Shown one piece after another: positions 22,666 through 29,060 of a stretch of 29,060 nucleotides of DNA (positions within the stretch are counted from its first letter, which is position 1; each line of letters begins with the position of its first letter). A model generated the notes under the pieces. It was not told the origin of the DNA. It was given only the letters and a program-made list of their open reading frames with translations, and did no database searches. The stretch covers positions 1 through 29,060 of the forward strand of contig CAYTYN010000016.1 of the NCBI GenBank assembly GCA_964442135.1, read 5' to 3'. The position numbers and the translations under genes were made by a program. Source of the DNA: Avanaerovorax sp964442135. Lineage in GTDB: Bacteria > Bacillota > Clostridia > Peptostreptococcales > Anaerovoracaceae.

Positions 22666-23928
22666 ATGACAGACGATATACTTAAGATAGCAAGATCGGT
22701 CTATGACCAGCTCAACGCCAGCGAGGTGTGCAGGAAACAGACCGGGATATGCGTAAATCTCATAGAAAAGCTGGAAAACGACGACATAACGGTGTCCGTC
22801 ATCGGTCAGTTTAAACGGGGAAAGAGCACTCTCAGCAACGCCATCTTAGGCGGTGAGATCCTGCCGGTAGGAATCGTACCCATCACCTCCGCTGTGACTA
22901 AGGTGGTCTACGGCGAGGAGAACTCCGCAGAGGTCCGCTTTTTTAACGGAGAAGTTAAAATCGTGGATTTTTCCGATCTATCCCTATATATAAGCGAACA
23001 GGAAAACGAGGACAACGTTCTGGGCGTTTCGGAGGTTGTGATTCGTTGGCCGGCACACTTTCTCAAGGGGGGCATAACCTATGTGGACACGCCGGGAGTC
23101 GGCTCCTTCCATAAGAACAACACAGAGACAGCCTACCGGTATATGAAGGAGAGCGATGCGGTCATATTTCTCCTATCAGTGGACAGCCCTATAAATCAGA
23201 TCGAGATTGATTTTCTCTACAGCACCCGCGAATACGCCGGAAAAATCTACTTTGCAGTGAACAAAATAGATACTGTAGAGGAAGAAGATCTGAATGCTTA
23301 CATGAAGTACTGCGGAAAGCTGCTTAAGGAGCTGATGGACACGGATAGAGTCAAGCTCTTTCCTGTCAGCTCTAAAGAGGGTACCGGCCTTAAGGAGCTG
23401 GAGGAATCCATTCTCAAAGACTGCGACACCTCTATACGGGACATAATGGAAGCCTCCACGAGGAAAAAGCTGAACGAGCTGATCACCTCTGCTCTTTCCC
23501 AGCTCACCTTTTACGGCCGTGCCATGAATATGGAGTACTCAGAGCTTGACAAGCGGTTCGAGGAGATAAATCAGTACATGGATGAGATCAAAGAGAAGGC
23601 TCTCGGGTACGAAGCCATCTTCGAGATTCACCTAAACGAGATCAAGCTCATGCTGTCAGACAAGGTCTACCGGCTTTTCGGCATGGAATATACCTATGAC
23701 ATCGCCCAGCTCCGTCAGAGCATGCTCATGATGACAAAAGATGAATTCCTCAGACAGGTAGATGACATATGCGCCGATCTGGAGGAGACACTGAATCGAG
23801 TGCTCCTGTACAGAGAAGAAAACGCCTATGTGGTAGTGAAGAAGACCGGCGCCATCAAGCGCCTTGCCAAAAACCTGAAGAAGATACAGAACGGACTGGG
23901 AAGGGAAGAAACCGGCCACACTGCTTAA
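22666..23928 (+). CDS. Dynamin-family GTPase, short form
   Basis: From ATG at 22666 the protein has 420 aa. GTPase motifs are G1 GQFKRGKST (47-55), G3 DTPGVGSF (141-148) and G4 NKID (199-202). The part after 250 is helical and would form the stalk; a basic stretch (KKTGAIKRLAKNLKK) closes it. Bacterial dynamins usually exceed 550 aa and carry a membrane-binding paddle, which cannot be recognised here, so this is a short or truncated form. Its role could be membrane remodelling or envelope stress. A GTG at 22630 would extend the frame by 12 residues but has no ribosome binding site; the site before 22666 is weak too. The gene ends at a strong terminator shared with convergent tyrS. Confidence 0.85.
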   Translation: MTDDILKIARSVYDQLNASEVCRKQTGICVNLIEKLENDDITVSVIGQFKRGKSTLSNAILGGEILPVGIVPITSAVTKVVYGEENSAEVRFFNGEVKIVDFSDLSLYISEQENEDNVLGVSEVVIRWPAHFLKGGITYVDTPGVGSFHKNNTETAYRYMKESDAVIFLLSVDSPINQIEIDFLYSTREYAGKIYFAVNKIDTVEEEDLNAYMKYCGKLLKELMDTDRVKLFPVSSKEGTGLKELEESILKDCDTSIRDIMEASTRKKLNELITSALSQLTFYGRAMNMEYSELDKRFEEINQYMDEIKEKALGYEAIFEIHLNEIKLMLSDKVYRLFGMEYTYDIAQLRQSMLMMTKDEFLRQVDDICADLEETLNRVLLYREENAYVVVKKTGAIKRLAKNLKKIQNGLGREETGHTA

Positions 23929-23970
23929 AACCGCTGCAATCATTGTAATTTAAACGATTGCAGCGGTTTT
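23927..23970. terminator. Bidirectional terminator between the dynamin-like gene and tyrS
   Basis: AAAACCGCTGCAATC (23927-23941), overlapping the stop codon, pairs over 15 bp with GATTGCAGCGGTTTT (23956-23970). The A and T runs on the two sides let it act in both directions. Confidence 0.9.
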
Positions 23971-24024
23971 CACCTGCTCTTATTATCCTATAAGCCCGGT
24001 CACAGATCGACTTTTCCGGCATTT

Positions 24025-25356
24025 CTATTTTATGATTACCTTGTGGAACTTCTTCTTTCCCTTTTGGATGAGAAGCTCTCCGTCTTTAAACATGTCAACC
24101 GTTACGGAAATCTTAGGTTCAGTCACCTTTTCCCCGTTTATGGAAAGGCCGCCCTGTTCGATAGTCCTAAAGCCGTCGCCGTTGCTGGTCACAAGACCCA
24201 GCTCCCTTATGAGAGACACCAGTCCCTTGCCGTCGCCCTGGAAATCGGATAAGGCCATCTCGGTGGAAGGAATGTTATCGGAATTTCCGCCGCCTCCGAA
24301 CGCCGCTCTGGCGCCGTCCTGAGCTTTCTTTGCCTCCTCCTCGCCGTGAACCAGCTTAGTGACCTCAAAGGCAAGGATTTCCTTCGCCTTGTTTATCTCA
24401 GCGCCTTCCAGCGAAGAAATCCTCTTCACCTCTGACATAGGCAGGAAGGTCAACATTCTGAGACATTTTTCCACATCAGCGTCGGCAACATTTCTCCAAT
24501 ACTGGTAAAACTCGTACGGCGATGTTCTGTCAGGAGAAAGCCAGAGCGCTCCCTTCTGAGTTTTTCCCATCTTCTTTCCCTCGCTGGTAGTCAGAAGAGA
24601 GAAAGTCATTCCGTAGACCTCCTTATTGCAGACCTTTCTGGTCAGGTCTACTCCCCCTATTATATTGGACCACTGGTCGTTTCCTCCGAACTGCATCTTA
24701 ACGTCGAAATCCCTCGCCATTACCATGAAGTCGTAGGACTGCATCAGCATGTAGTTGAATTCAAAGAAGGAAAGGCCCCCTTCCATCCTCTGCTTGAAGC
24801 ACTCTGCTCTCAGCATATTATTGACGTTAAAGTGGGTTCCTATCTCCCGAACGAACTCCACGTAGTTAAGAGGTCTGAGCCACATGCCGTTATTTGCCGA
24901 TATCGCCTTTCCCGGCTCCGGCTCCCTGTTCTGGTGACCCGGAACGTACACCCCTTCATTTCCTTCGTATCTCCAATCGTCGTCAAAGTCTAGGTACTTG
25001 TCAAAAAGGGTCTTGAACTGAGCGCAGTTATTGTCTATGGTTTCTACACTCATCATTTGACGCATGTCCTGTCTTCCGGAGGGATCTCCCACCATGCCGG
25101 TTCCTCCGCCCAGAAGCACTACAGGAGTATGACCGTACTTCTGCATATACATCATAATGATGACCTGCATGAAGTGACCTACGTGAAGGCAGTCCGCGGT
25201 AGGGTCGAATCCGATATAGAACTTTATCTTTTCCCTTCCCAGCAGATCCCTTACGATCTCCTCTCTTACCGTGGTCTGCTCGATAAATCCACGTTCTTTC
25301 AGCACGTCGAATACATTGGTGTGTTCGCTTACGTTATCGGGAATTAAATTTTTCAT
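24025..25356 (-). CDS. tyrS: Tyrosyl-tRNA synthetase
   Basis: This enzyme charges tRNA-Tyr in the cytoplasm. At 443 aa it is about 20-40 residues longer than most bacterial forms. The HIGH motif is LHVGH (57-61), tyrosine and ATP site motifs include GGGTGMVGDPSG (83-94) and QFGGNDQWSN (222-231), and the KMSKS loop is KMGKT (262-266). A C-terminal S4 RNA-binding domain (about 375-443) includes QGGLSINGEKV. The extra length is an insertion around 125-149 (DDDWRYEGNEGVYVPGHQ) just before the conserved NN-x-x-WL segment. It is the last gene of the prfA-to-tyrS run, 23 bp after upp, with no T-box leader in that spacing. It ends before a bidirectional terminator. Confidence 0.97.
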   Translation of the reverse strand: MKNLIPDNVSEHTNVFDVLKERGFIEQTTVREEIVRDLLGREKIKFYIGFDPTADCLHVGHFMQVIIMMYMQKYGHTPVVLLGGGTGMVGDPSGRQDMRQMMSVETIDNNCAQFKTLFDKYLDFDDDWRYEGNEGVYVPGHQNREPEPGKAISANNGMWLRPLNYVEFVREIGTHFNVNNMLRAECFKQRMEGGLSFFEFNYMLMQSYDFMVMARDFDVKMQFGGNDQWSNIIGGVDLTRKVCNKEVYGMTFSLLTTSEGKKMGKTQKGALWLSPDRTSPYEFYQYWRNVADADVEKCLRMLTFLPMSEVKRISSLEGAEINKAKEILAFEVTKLVHGEEEAKKAQDGARAAFGGGGNSDNIPSTEMALSDFQGDGKGLVSLIRELGLVTSNGDGFRTIEQGGLSINGEKVTEPKISVTVDMFKDGELLIQKGKKKFHKVIIK

Positions 25357-25379
25357 CGCGCCTTCTTCGTCCTTTCCTC

Positions 25380-26009
25380 CTATTTTGTTCCGTAAAGCCT
25401 GTCACCGGCGTCTCCCAGTCCGGGCACAATATAGGCGTGCTCGTTCAACCGTTCGTCCTTGGAAGCGATGTAGATATCCACATCGGGATGAGCCTTCCGA
25501 AGAGCCTCAATCCCCTCCGGAGCGGCGATGAGGCACATGAACACGATGTCCTTACCGCCCCGCTTTTTTATGAAATCCATGGCTGCCACCGCGCTTCCTC
25601 CGGTGGCCAGCATTGGATCGAGGACGAAGATTTTCCTCTTTTCGATGTCCGTAGGAAGCTTGCAATAGTATTCGACAGGCTCGTGAGTTTCCGGATCCCG
25701 ATATAACCCTATGTGACCTACCTTGGCGTTAGGCACCAGCTCCAGCATTCCGTCCACGAATCCGAGACCCGCTCTCAAAATAGGCACAATGGCTATATCC
25801 TCGCCCCTTAGCATGTTCACTCTGGTCTTGCAGATCGGCGTCTCTATGTCCACTTCCTCCAGTTCCAGATCTCTGGTCGCCTCGAATCCCATGAGCATGG
25901 CAATCTCCTTGGCCAGATCTCTGAAATCCTTAACGGTAGTTTCCTTCATCCTCATCAACGCTACCTTATGCTGAATCAGCGGATGGTCGAATACGTATAG
26001 CTTTCCCAT
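25380..26009 (-). CDS. upp: Uracil phosphoribosyltransferase
   Basis: It converts uracil and PRPP to UMP in pyrimidine salvage. The 209-aa protein from ATG at 26009 starts MGKLYVFDHPLIQHK, the standard family N-terminus, with GGGAGG upstream; the frame is open further but the extension is not coding. The PRPP-binding loop VLDPMLATGGSAVAA and the uracil-binding C-terminal YIVPGLGDAGDRLYGT are present. It lies 19 bp after rpiB and 23 bp before tyrS, in one operon. Confidence 0.97.
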   Translation of the reverse strand: MGKLYVFDHPLIQHKVALMRMKETTVKDFRDLAKEIAMLMGFEATRDLELEEVDIETPICKTRVNMLRGEDIAIVPILRAGLGFVDGMLELVPNAKVGHIGLYRDPETHEPVEYYCKLPTDIEKRKIFVLDPMLATGGSAVAAMDFIKKRGGKDIVFMCLIAAPEGIEALRKAHPDVDIYIASKDERLNEHAYIVPGLGDAGDRLYGTK

Positions 26010-26028
26010 AAAAACCTCCCTGTACGTC

Positions 26029-26460
26029 CTACATTTCGTCGAGCATCTCCACCCGTCTCCGGTGGCGACCGCCCTCAAACTCTGTTTCAAGCCATTTATC
26101 AACTATCTCAAGAGCCATGTCCGGATCTGTAGTCCTTCCTCCCAGAGCTATCATGTTGGCATTGTTATGCTTCTTAGTCAGCTCTGCCATCTCCACCGAT
26201 GTACAAAGGCCGCAGCGTATTCCCTTGACCTTGTTGGCCGCGATGGAAATGCCGATTCCGGTTCCGCAGCAAACTACGCCCAGATCCGCTTTCCCCGACG
26301 CTACCGCCTCAGCGCATGCCCTTCCGTAGACGGGATAGTCCACAGATTCCTCGGAATCCGTTCCCAGATCCACCACCTTGATGCCCCTGTCCTTAAGATG
26401 CTCTCTAATCCTGTTTTTCAGTTCAAATCCGCCGTGATCTCCGGCAACTGCTATAATCAT
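26029..26460 (-). CDS. rpiB: Ribose-5-phosphate isomerase B
   Basis: It interconverts ribulose 5-phosphate and ribose 5-phosphate. The 143-aa length and motifs are typical: GDHGGFELK with H9, DYPVYG, the catalytic cysteine C65 in VVCCGTGIGIS, and HNNANMIALGGRT with H98. The gene is placed between the Sua5-type gene and upp, an arrangement common in Clostridia. Some RpiB/LacAB proteins use other sugars, but this context favours the housekeeping isomerase. Confidence 0.95.
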   Translation of the reverse strand: MIIAVAGDHGGFELKNRIREHLKDRGIKVVDLGTDSEESVDYPVYGRACAEAVASGKADLGVVCCGTGIGISIAANKVKGIRCGLCTSVEMAELTKKHNNANMIALGGRTTDPDMALEIVDKWLETEFEGGRHRRRVEMLDEM

Positions 26461-26506
26461 AATTATTTTTCCCTTTATTATTTTTCAGGGACAAAACGCG
26501 TACCGT

Positions 26507-27499
26507 TCATATCCGGCGCACGTTATATCCCGCCGATTTCAGCATCCGGTTCATAACCGAAAAGCCTACTCCCTTCTCAGGCAGAGCCGATACCAGAATG
26601 TCGTCGGCTCCCTCCTCGTCTGCTCTCCTGAGAAAGGCGAACAGATCGTGAGCGGCGCTTTTCTCCCCGCCCTCCTCGAATATCATCACTGCGACCTTCC
26701 TGCCTTCACTTTCCAGCCGCCTTCTCTCCTCCTCTATAGCCTCCCTTACTGCCTTAGGCGTTCCTTCAAAGATCTCCATCTCAGCTTTAGGAGCGTAGTG
26801 CTTATACTTCATTCCCGGCGCCTTAGGTCTCAGTCCGGCCTTCGGATTGGTAAGGAGAGACGGATCCAGCTTCACCGCTTTTCCCAGTACCTGTTCCATA
26901 TCCTCCGCTGTGATTATCCCCGGTCTGAGGATCTCAGGATTCTCTCCTGTAACGTCCACCACCGTAGACTCTATGCCTACATCACACCTTCCGCTTACTA
27001 TGACCGCGTCTATCCTTCCGTCAAGATCGGCTATAACGTGACCGGGCTCCGTCGGACTGGGTCTTCCGGAGAGATTAGCGCTGGGAGCCGCCACCGGACA
27101 GCCTGCTGTACGGATCAGCTGTCTGGCAGTTTCGTTGGACGGGAGCCTGACTCCCACCGTATCCAGTCCTCCCGTAGTTACGTCCGGCACCGCCGGCTTT
27201 CGCCTGACTATCATAGTCATGGGACCGGGCCAAAACGCGCCTATCAGCTTTTTCATGTCCTCCGTCATGTCAGCTGTGAGATCGGAAAGAGCCTCGGAGT
27301 CGGCGATATGGACGATCATGGGATTATCAGACGGCCTTCCCTTGGCCGCGTACACTGCGGCCACCGCCGACGGATTGAGAGCGTCGGCGCCGAGACCGTA
27401 CACGGTCTCGGTAGGGAAGGCTACCAGACCGCCTTTTTTCAGTATATCCGCAGCTTTTGCTATATCTTCACTGTTGTCCCTTAACACCAGAGTTTTCAT
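26507..27499 (-). CDS. L-threonylcarbamoyladenylate synthase (Sua5/YwlC type)
   Basis: It makes threonylcarbamoyl-AMP from threonine, bicarbonate and ATP for the t6A37 modification of tRNAs reading ANN codons. The 330-aa protein is the long Sua5 form. The YrdC domain (1-210) has FPTETVYGLGADA (28-40), KGRPSDNPMIVHI (53-65) and APSANLSGRPSPT. A linker with APGMKYKHYAPKAEM (about 227-241) leads to the Sua5 C-terminal domain (to 330). It lies 22 bp after prfA and 46 bp before rpiB, the usual clostridial context of ywlC. Confidence 0.95.
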   Translation of the reverse strand: MKTLVLRDNSEDIAKAADILKKGGLVAFPTETVYGLGADALNPSAVAAVYAAKGRPSDNPMIVHIADSEALSDLTADMTEDMKKLIGAFWPGPMTMIVRRKPAVPDVTTGGLDTVGVRLPSNETARQLIRTAGCPVAAPSANLSGRPSPTEPGHVIADLDGRIDAVIVSGRCDVGIESTVVDVTGENPEILRPGIITAEDMEQVLGKAVKLDPSLLTNPKAGLRPKAPGMKYKHYAPKAEMEIFEGTPKAVREAIEEERRRLESEGRKVAVMIFEEGGEKSAAHDLFAFLRRADEEGADDILVSALPEKGVGFSVMNRMLKSAGYNVRRI

Positions 27500-27521
27500 A
27501 AACAGCCTATGTCCTCCGCCC

Positions 27522-28586
27522 TTAGAACGCCTTCATCTTCTCCGCCTGGTCGTGGGTTATCAGCGCGTCTATGATCTCGTCCAGATCTCCGTCTAAGATA
27601 GCGTCCAGCCTGTAAAGGGTCAGACCTATCCTGTGCTCGGAAACCCTTCCCTGTGGAAAGTTGTAGGTTCTTATGCGCTCACTTCTGTCTCCGGAGCCTA
27701 CCTGGCTCTTTCTCTCCTCCGAAATCTCCTTATTCTGCTCCTGAACCTTAAGGTCGTAGAGGCGGGAGCGGAGAACCTTAAACGCCTTTTCCTTATTCTT
27801 TATCTGGGACTTTTCGTCCTGACATGTCACCACCAATCCTGTAGGTACGTGGGTCAGCCTTACGGCTGAGTCCGTAGTGTTTACACACTGGCCTCCGTTT
27901 CCCGACGCCCTGTAAACGTCTACCCTTACGTCGTTAGGATCCAGATCGACCTCCACATCATCCACCTCCGGAAGCACCGCCACAGTAGCGGCGGAGGTAT
28001 GTATTCTTCCGCTGGCCTCCGTTTCAGGAACTCTCTGCACTCTGTGAACACCGCTCTCATACTTCAGCTTGGAGTAAGCGCCTTTGCCTTTTATCAGAAG
28101 GACGGCCTCCTTCACTCCTCCTATGCCTGTGTCGTTGAGATCCATCAGCTCTGTCTTCCATCTGTGACGCTCGGCGTATCTGGTGTACATCCTGAGAAGA
28201 TCGGCTCCGAACAGGGCGGCCTCGTCCCCTCCTGTCCCTGCTCTCACCTCCAGGATAACGTTCTTTTCATCGTTAGGGTCCTTAGGAAGAAGGAGAACCT
28301 TCAGTTCACCCTCCAAATTTTCTATGGCTTCCTCCAGCTCTCCGGCTTCAGCCTTTGCCAGATAGCGAAGCTCTTCATCGCTTTCATTTTCCACTATTTC
28401 CTTAGCGTCGGCGAGATCATCCTTAGCCTTTCTGTACTCTTCGTACTTCTTTACCACCGGCTCCATCTCGCCCATTTCCTTTATATATTTCTGCCACAGA
28501 GGCTGGTTGTTTATAACCTCCGGGTCGGAAACCTTAAGGGACAGCTCCTTATATTTTTCTGTTATGAAATCCAGCTTATCAAACAT
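27522..28586 (-). CDS. prfA: Peptide chain release factor 1
   Basis: RF1 terminates translation at UAA and UAG. The 354-aa protein has the GGQ motif at 231-233 in SGNGGQCVNTTDSAVR and the codon-recognition tripeptide PET (P-x-T) at 187-189 in RVPETEASGRIHTS; RF2 would have SPF. Length and domains are normal. AGGAG precedes the ATG, and an extended -10 at 28628-28636 may provide its own promoter. The methyltransferase gene prmC, which often lies beside prfA, is not between rpmE and prfA here. Confidence 0.97.
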   Translation of the reverse strand: MFDKLDFITEKYKELSLKVSDPEVINNQPLWQKYIKEMGEMEPVVKKYEEYRKAKDDLADAKEIVENESDEELRYLAKAEAGELEEAIENLEGELKVLLLPKDPNDEKNVILEVRAGTGGDEAALFGADLLRMYTRYAERHRWKTELMDLNDTGIGGVKEAVLLIKGKGAYSKLKYESGVHRVQRVPETEASGRIHTSAATVAVLPEVDDVEVDLDPNDVRVDVYRASGNGGQCVNTTDSAVRLTHVPTGLVVTCQDEKSQIKNKEKAFKVLRSRLYDLKVQEQNKEISEERKSQVGSGDRSERIRTYNFPQGRVSEHRIGLTLYRLDAILDGDLDEIIDALITHDQAEKMKAF

Positions 28587-28627
28587 CTGATTCTCCTATA
28601 TATATCTGCCTATGTACCTGATTCATC

Positions 28628-28656
28628 AGTATATCATGGTTCGTCTGTTTTGGGAA
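28628..28656 (-). promoter_or_regulatory. Possible promoter of the prfA-tyrS operon
   Basis: On the minus strand TGATATACT gives a TGn extended -10 with TATACT at 28633-28628; the -35 (TTCCCA at 28656-28651) is poor, as usual for extended -10 promoters. It lies after the rpmE terminator and about 40 nt before the prfA start. Confidence 0.45.
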
Positions 28657-28686
28657 GAGGCGCGGCTCTATTACTTCTCCCCATTT

Positions 28687-28733
28687 AAAAACCCGCATGA
28701 CTTGGAGGATGACCTCTTCCGTCCAATGCGGGT
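28687..28733 (-). terminator. Rho-independent terminator of rpmE
   Basis: On the minus strand ACCCGCAT (28733-28726) pairs with ATGCGGGT (28698-28691), with an inner TTGGA/TCCAA stem, followed by TTTTTAAA. It separates rpmE from prfA transcription. Confidence 0.85.
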
Positions 28734-28747
28734 CTTCATTTCGAGTA

Positions 28748-28948
28748 TTAGTCAAGGTTATATTTAGTCTTGAATTTCTCAACACGACCGCCCCGGTTGA
28801 CAAATTTCTGCTGACCTGTAAAGAACGGATGGCACGCTGAGCAGACGTCAAGTCTGATTTCTTCTTTCGTCGATCTGGTAACAAAAGTATTTCCACATGC
28901 GCAAGTTACTTTACATTCCTTATACTCAGGATGGATTCCTTCCTTCAT
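28748..28948 (-). CDS. rpmE: 50S ribosomal protein L31, zinc-binding form
   Basis: This 66-aa ribosomal protein is of the zinc-binding (RpmE, C+) type. The ligand cysteines are C16, C18 (TCACGN), C36 and C39 (VCSACHPFFTG); zinc-free YtiA-type L31 lacks these. The N-terminus MKEGIHPEYK and FVNRGGRVEKFKTKY are standard. AAGAGG precedes the ATG. It has its own strong promoter at 29021-29050 and its own terminator at 28687-28733, so it is mainly monocistronic. Confidence 0.97.
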   Translation of the reverse strand: MKEGIHPEYKECKVTCACGNTFVTRSTKEEIRLDVCSACHPFFTGQQKFVNRGGRVEKFKTKYNLD

Positions 28949-29020
28949 GCTTTTACCTCTTTCCTGCTCAGGCTCCTCACCCGTGCATAATCATTACTAC
29001 TGCACCTACACAGCCCAATC

Positions 29021-29050
29021 ATTATATCACACTCTGGCGAAAGGTGTAAA
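29021..29050 (-). promoter_or_regulatory. Promoter of rpmE
   Basis: On the minus strand TTTACA (29050-29045) and a perfect TATAAT (29026-29021) are 18 bp apart, with TGA directly before TATAAT (extended -10). A strong promoter is expected for a ribosomal protein gene. Confidence 0.8.
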
Positions 29051-29060
29051 CATATTTTTT

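Noticed and set aside
25357..25379. T-box riboswitch for tyrS
   Set aside because: Only 23 bp separate upp from tyrS, so there is no room for a T-box leader; tyrS is read from the upstream operon.

Overview
The window fits an anaerobic bacterium of the Bacillota (class Clostridia). The evidence is AAGGAGG-type ribosome binding sites, an oxygen-sensitive glycyl radical enzyme, a C_GCAxxG_C_C protein, a CoA-disulfide reductase fused to rhodanese, and a housekeeping block (rpmE, prfA, a Sua5-type gene, rpiB, upp) common in Clostridia. A family such as Anaerovoracaceae is possible but only a guess. An assembly gap of 100 N lies at 22291-22390.

Layout. 1-800: decayed accessory DNA with a frameshifted AAA ATPase remnant and one copy of a dispersed coding repeat. 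828-1773: a ZIP metal transporter followed by a thioredoxin remnant that lacks its active site. 1841-8020: the most interesting locus. A short-chain dehydrogenase, a glycyl radical enzyme and its radical-SAM activase form one minus-strand operon, divergent from an AraC regulator that carries a glycoside hydrolase 39-like C-terminus. 8162-10590: CoA-disulfide reductase/rhodanese, divergent from a C_GCAxxG_C_C protein. 10683-14093: a minus-strand set of a DUF975 membrane protein, an AspT/YidE-like transporter and an M20 peptidase. 14417-15277: a membrane protein of unknown function. 15667-20710: a YfcC-family transporter, divergent from two tandem D-aminoacylase-family amidohydrolases. 20780-22290: an AT-rich accessory patch with a GT51 peptidoglycan glycosyltransferase, a truncated GntR gene and a promoter carrying four 11-bp-phased repeats. 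After the gap come the end of an unknown gene and a short dynamin-like GTPase. 24025-28948: housekeeping genes on the minus strand, in order rpmE, prfA, the Sua5-type gene, rpiB, upp, tyrS.

How the genes work together. The central block looks catabolic: the amidohydrolases and M20 peptidase would release amino acids from acylated or peptide-like substrates, with two transporters beside them. The glycyl radical locus would process a small polar compound, possibly a sugar or polyol judging from the regulator. Its catalytic loop reads GCIQP, where most eliminating enzymes of the family have GC-x-E, so no known reaction can be assigned. No CRISPR array, rRNA or tRNA gene was seen.
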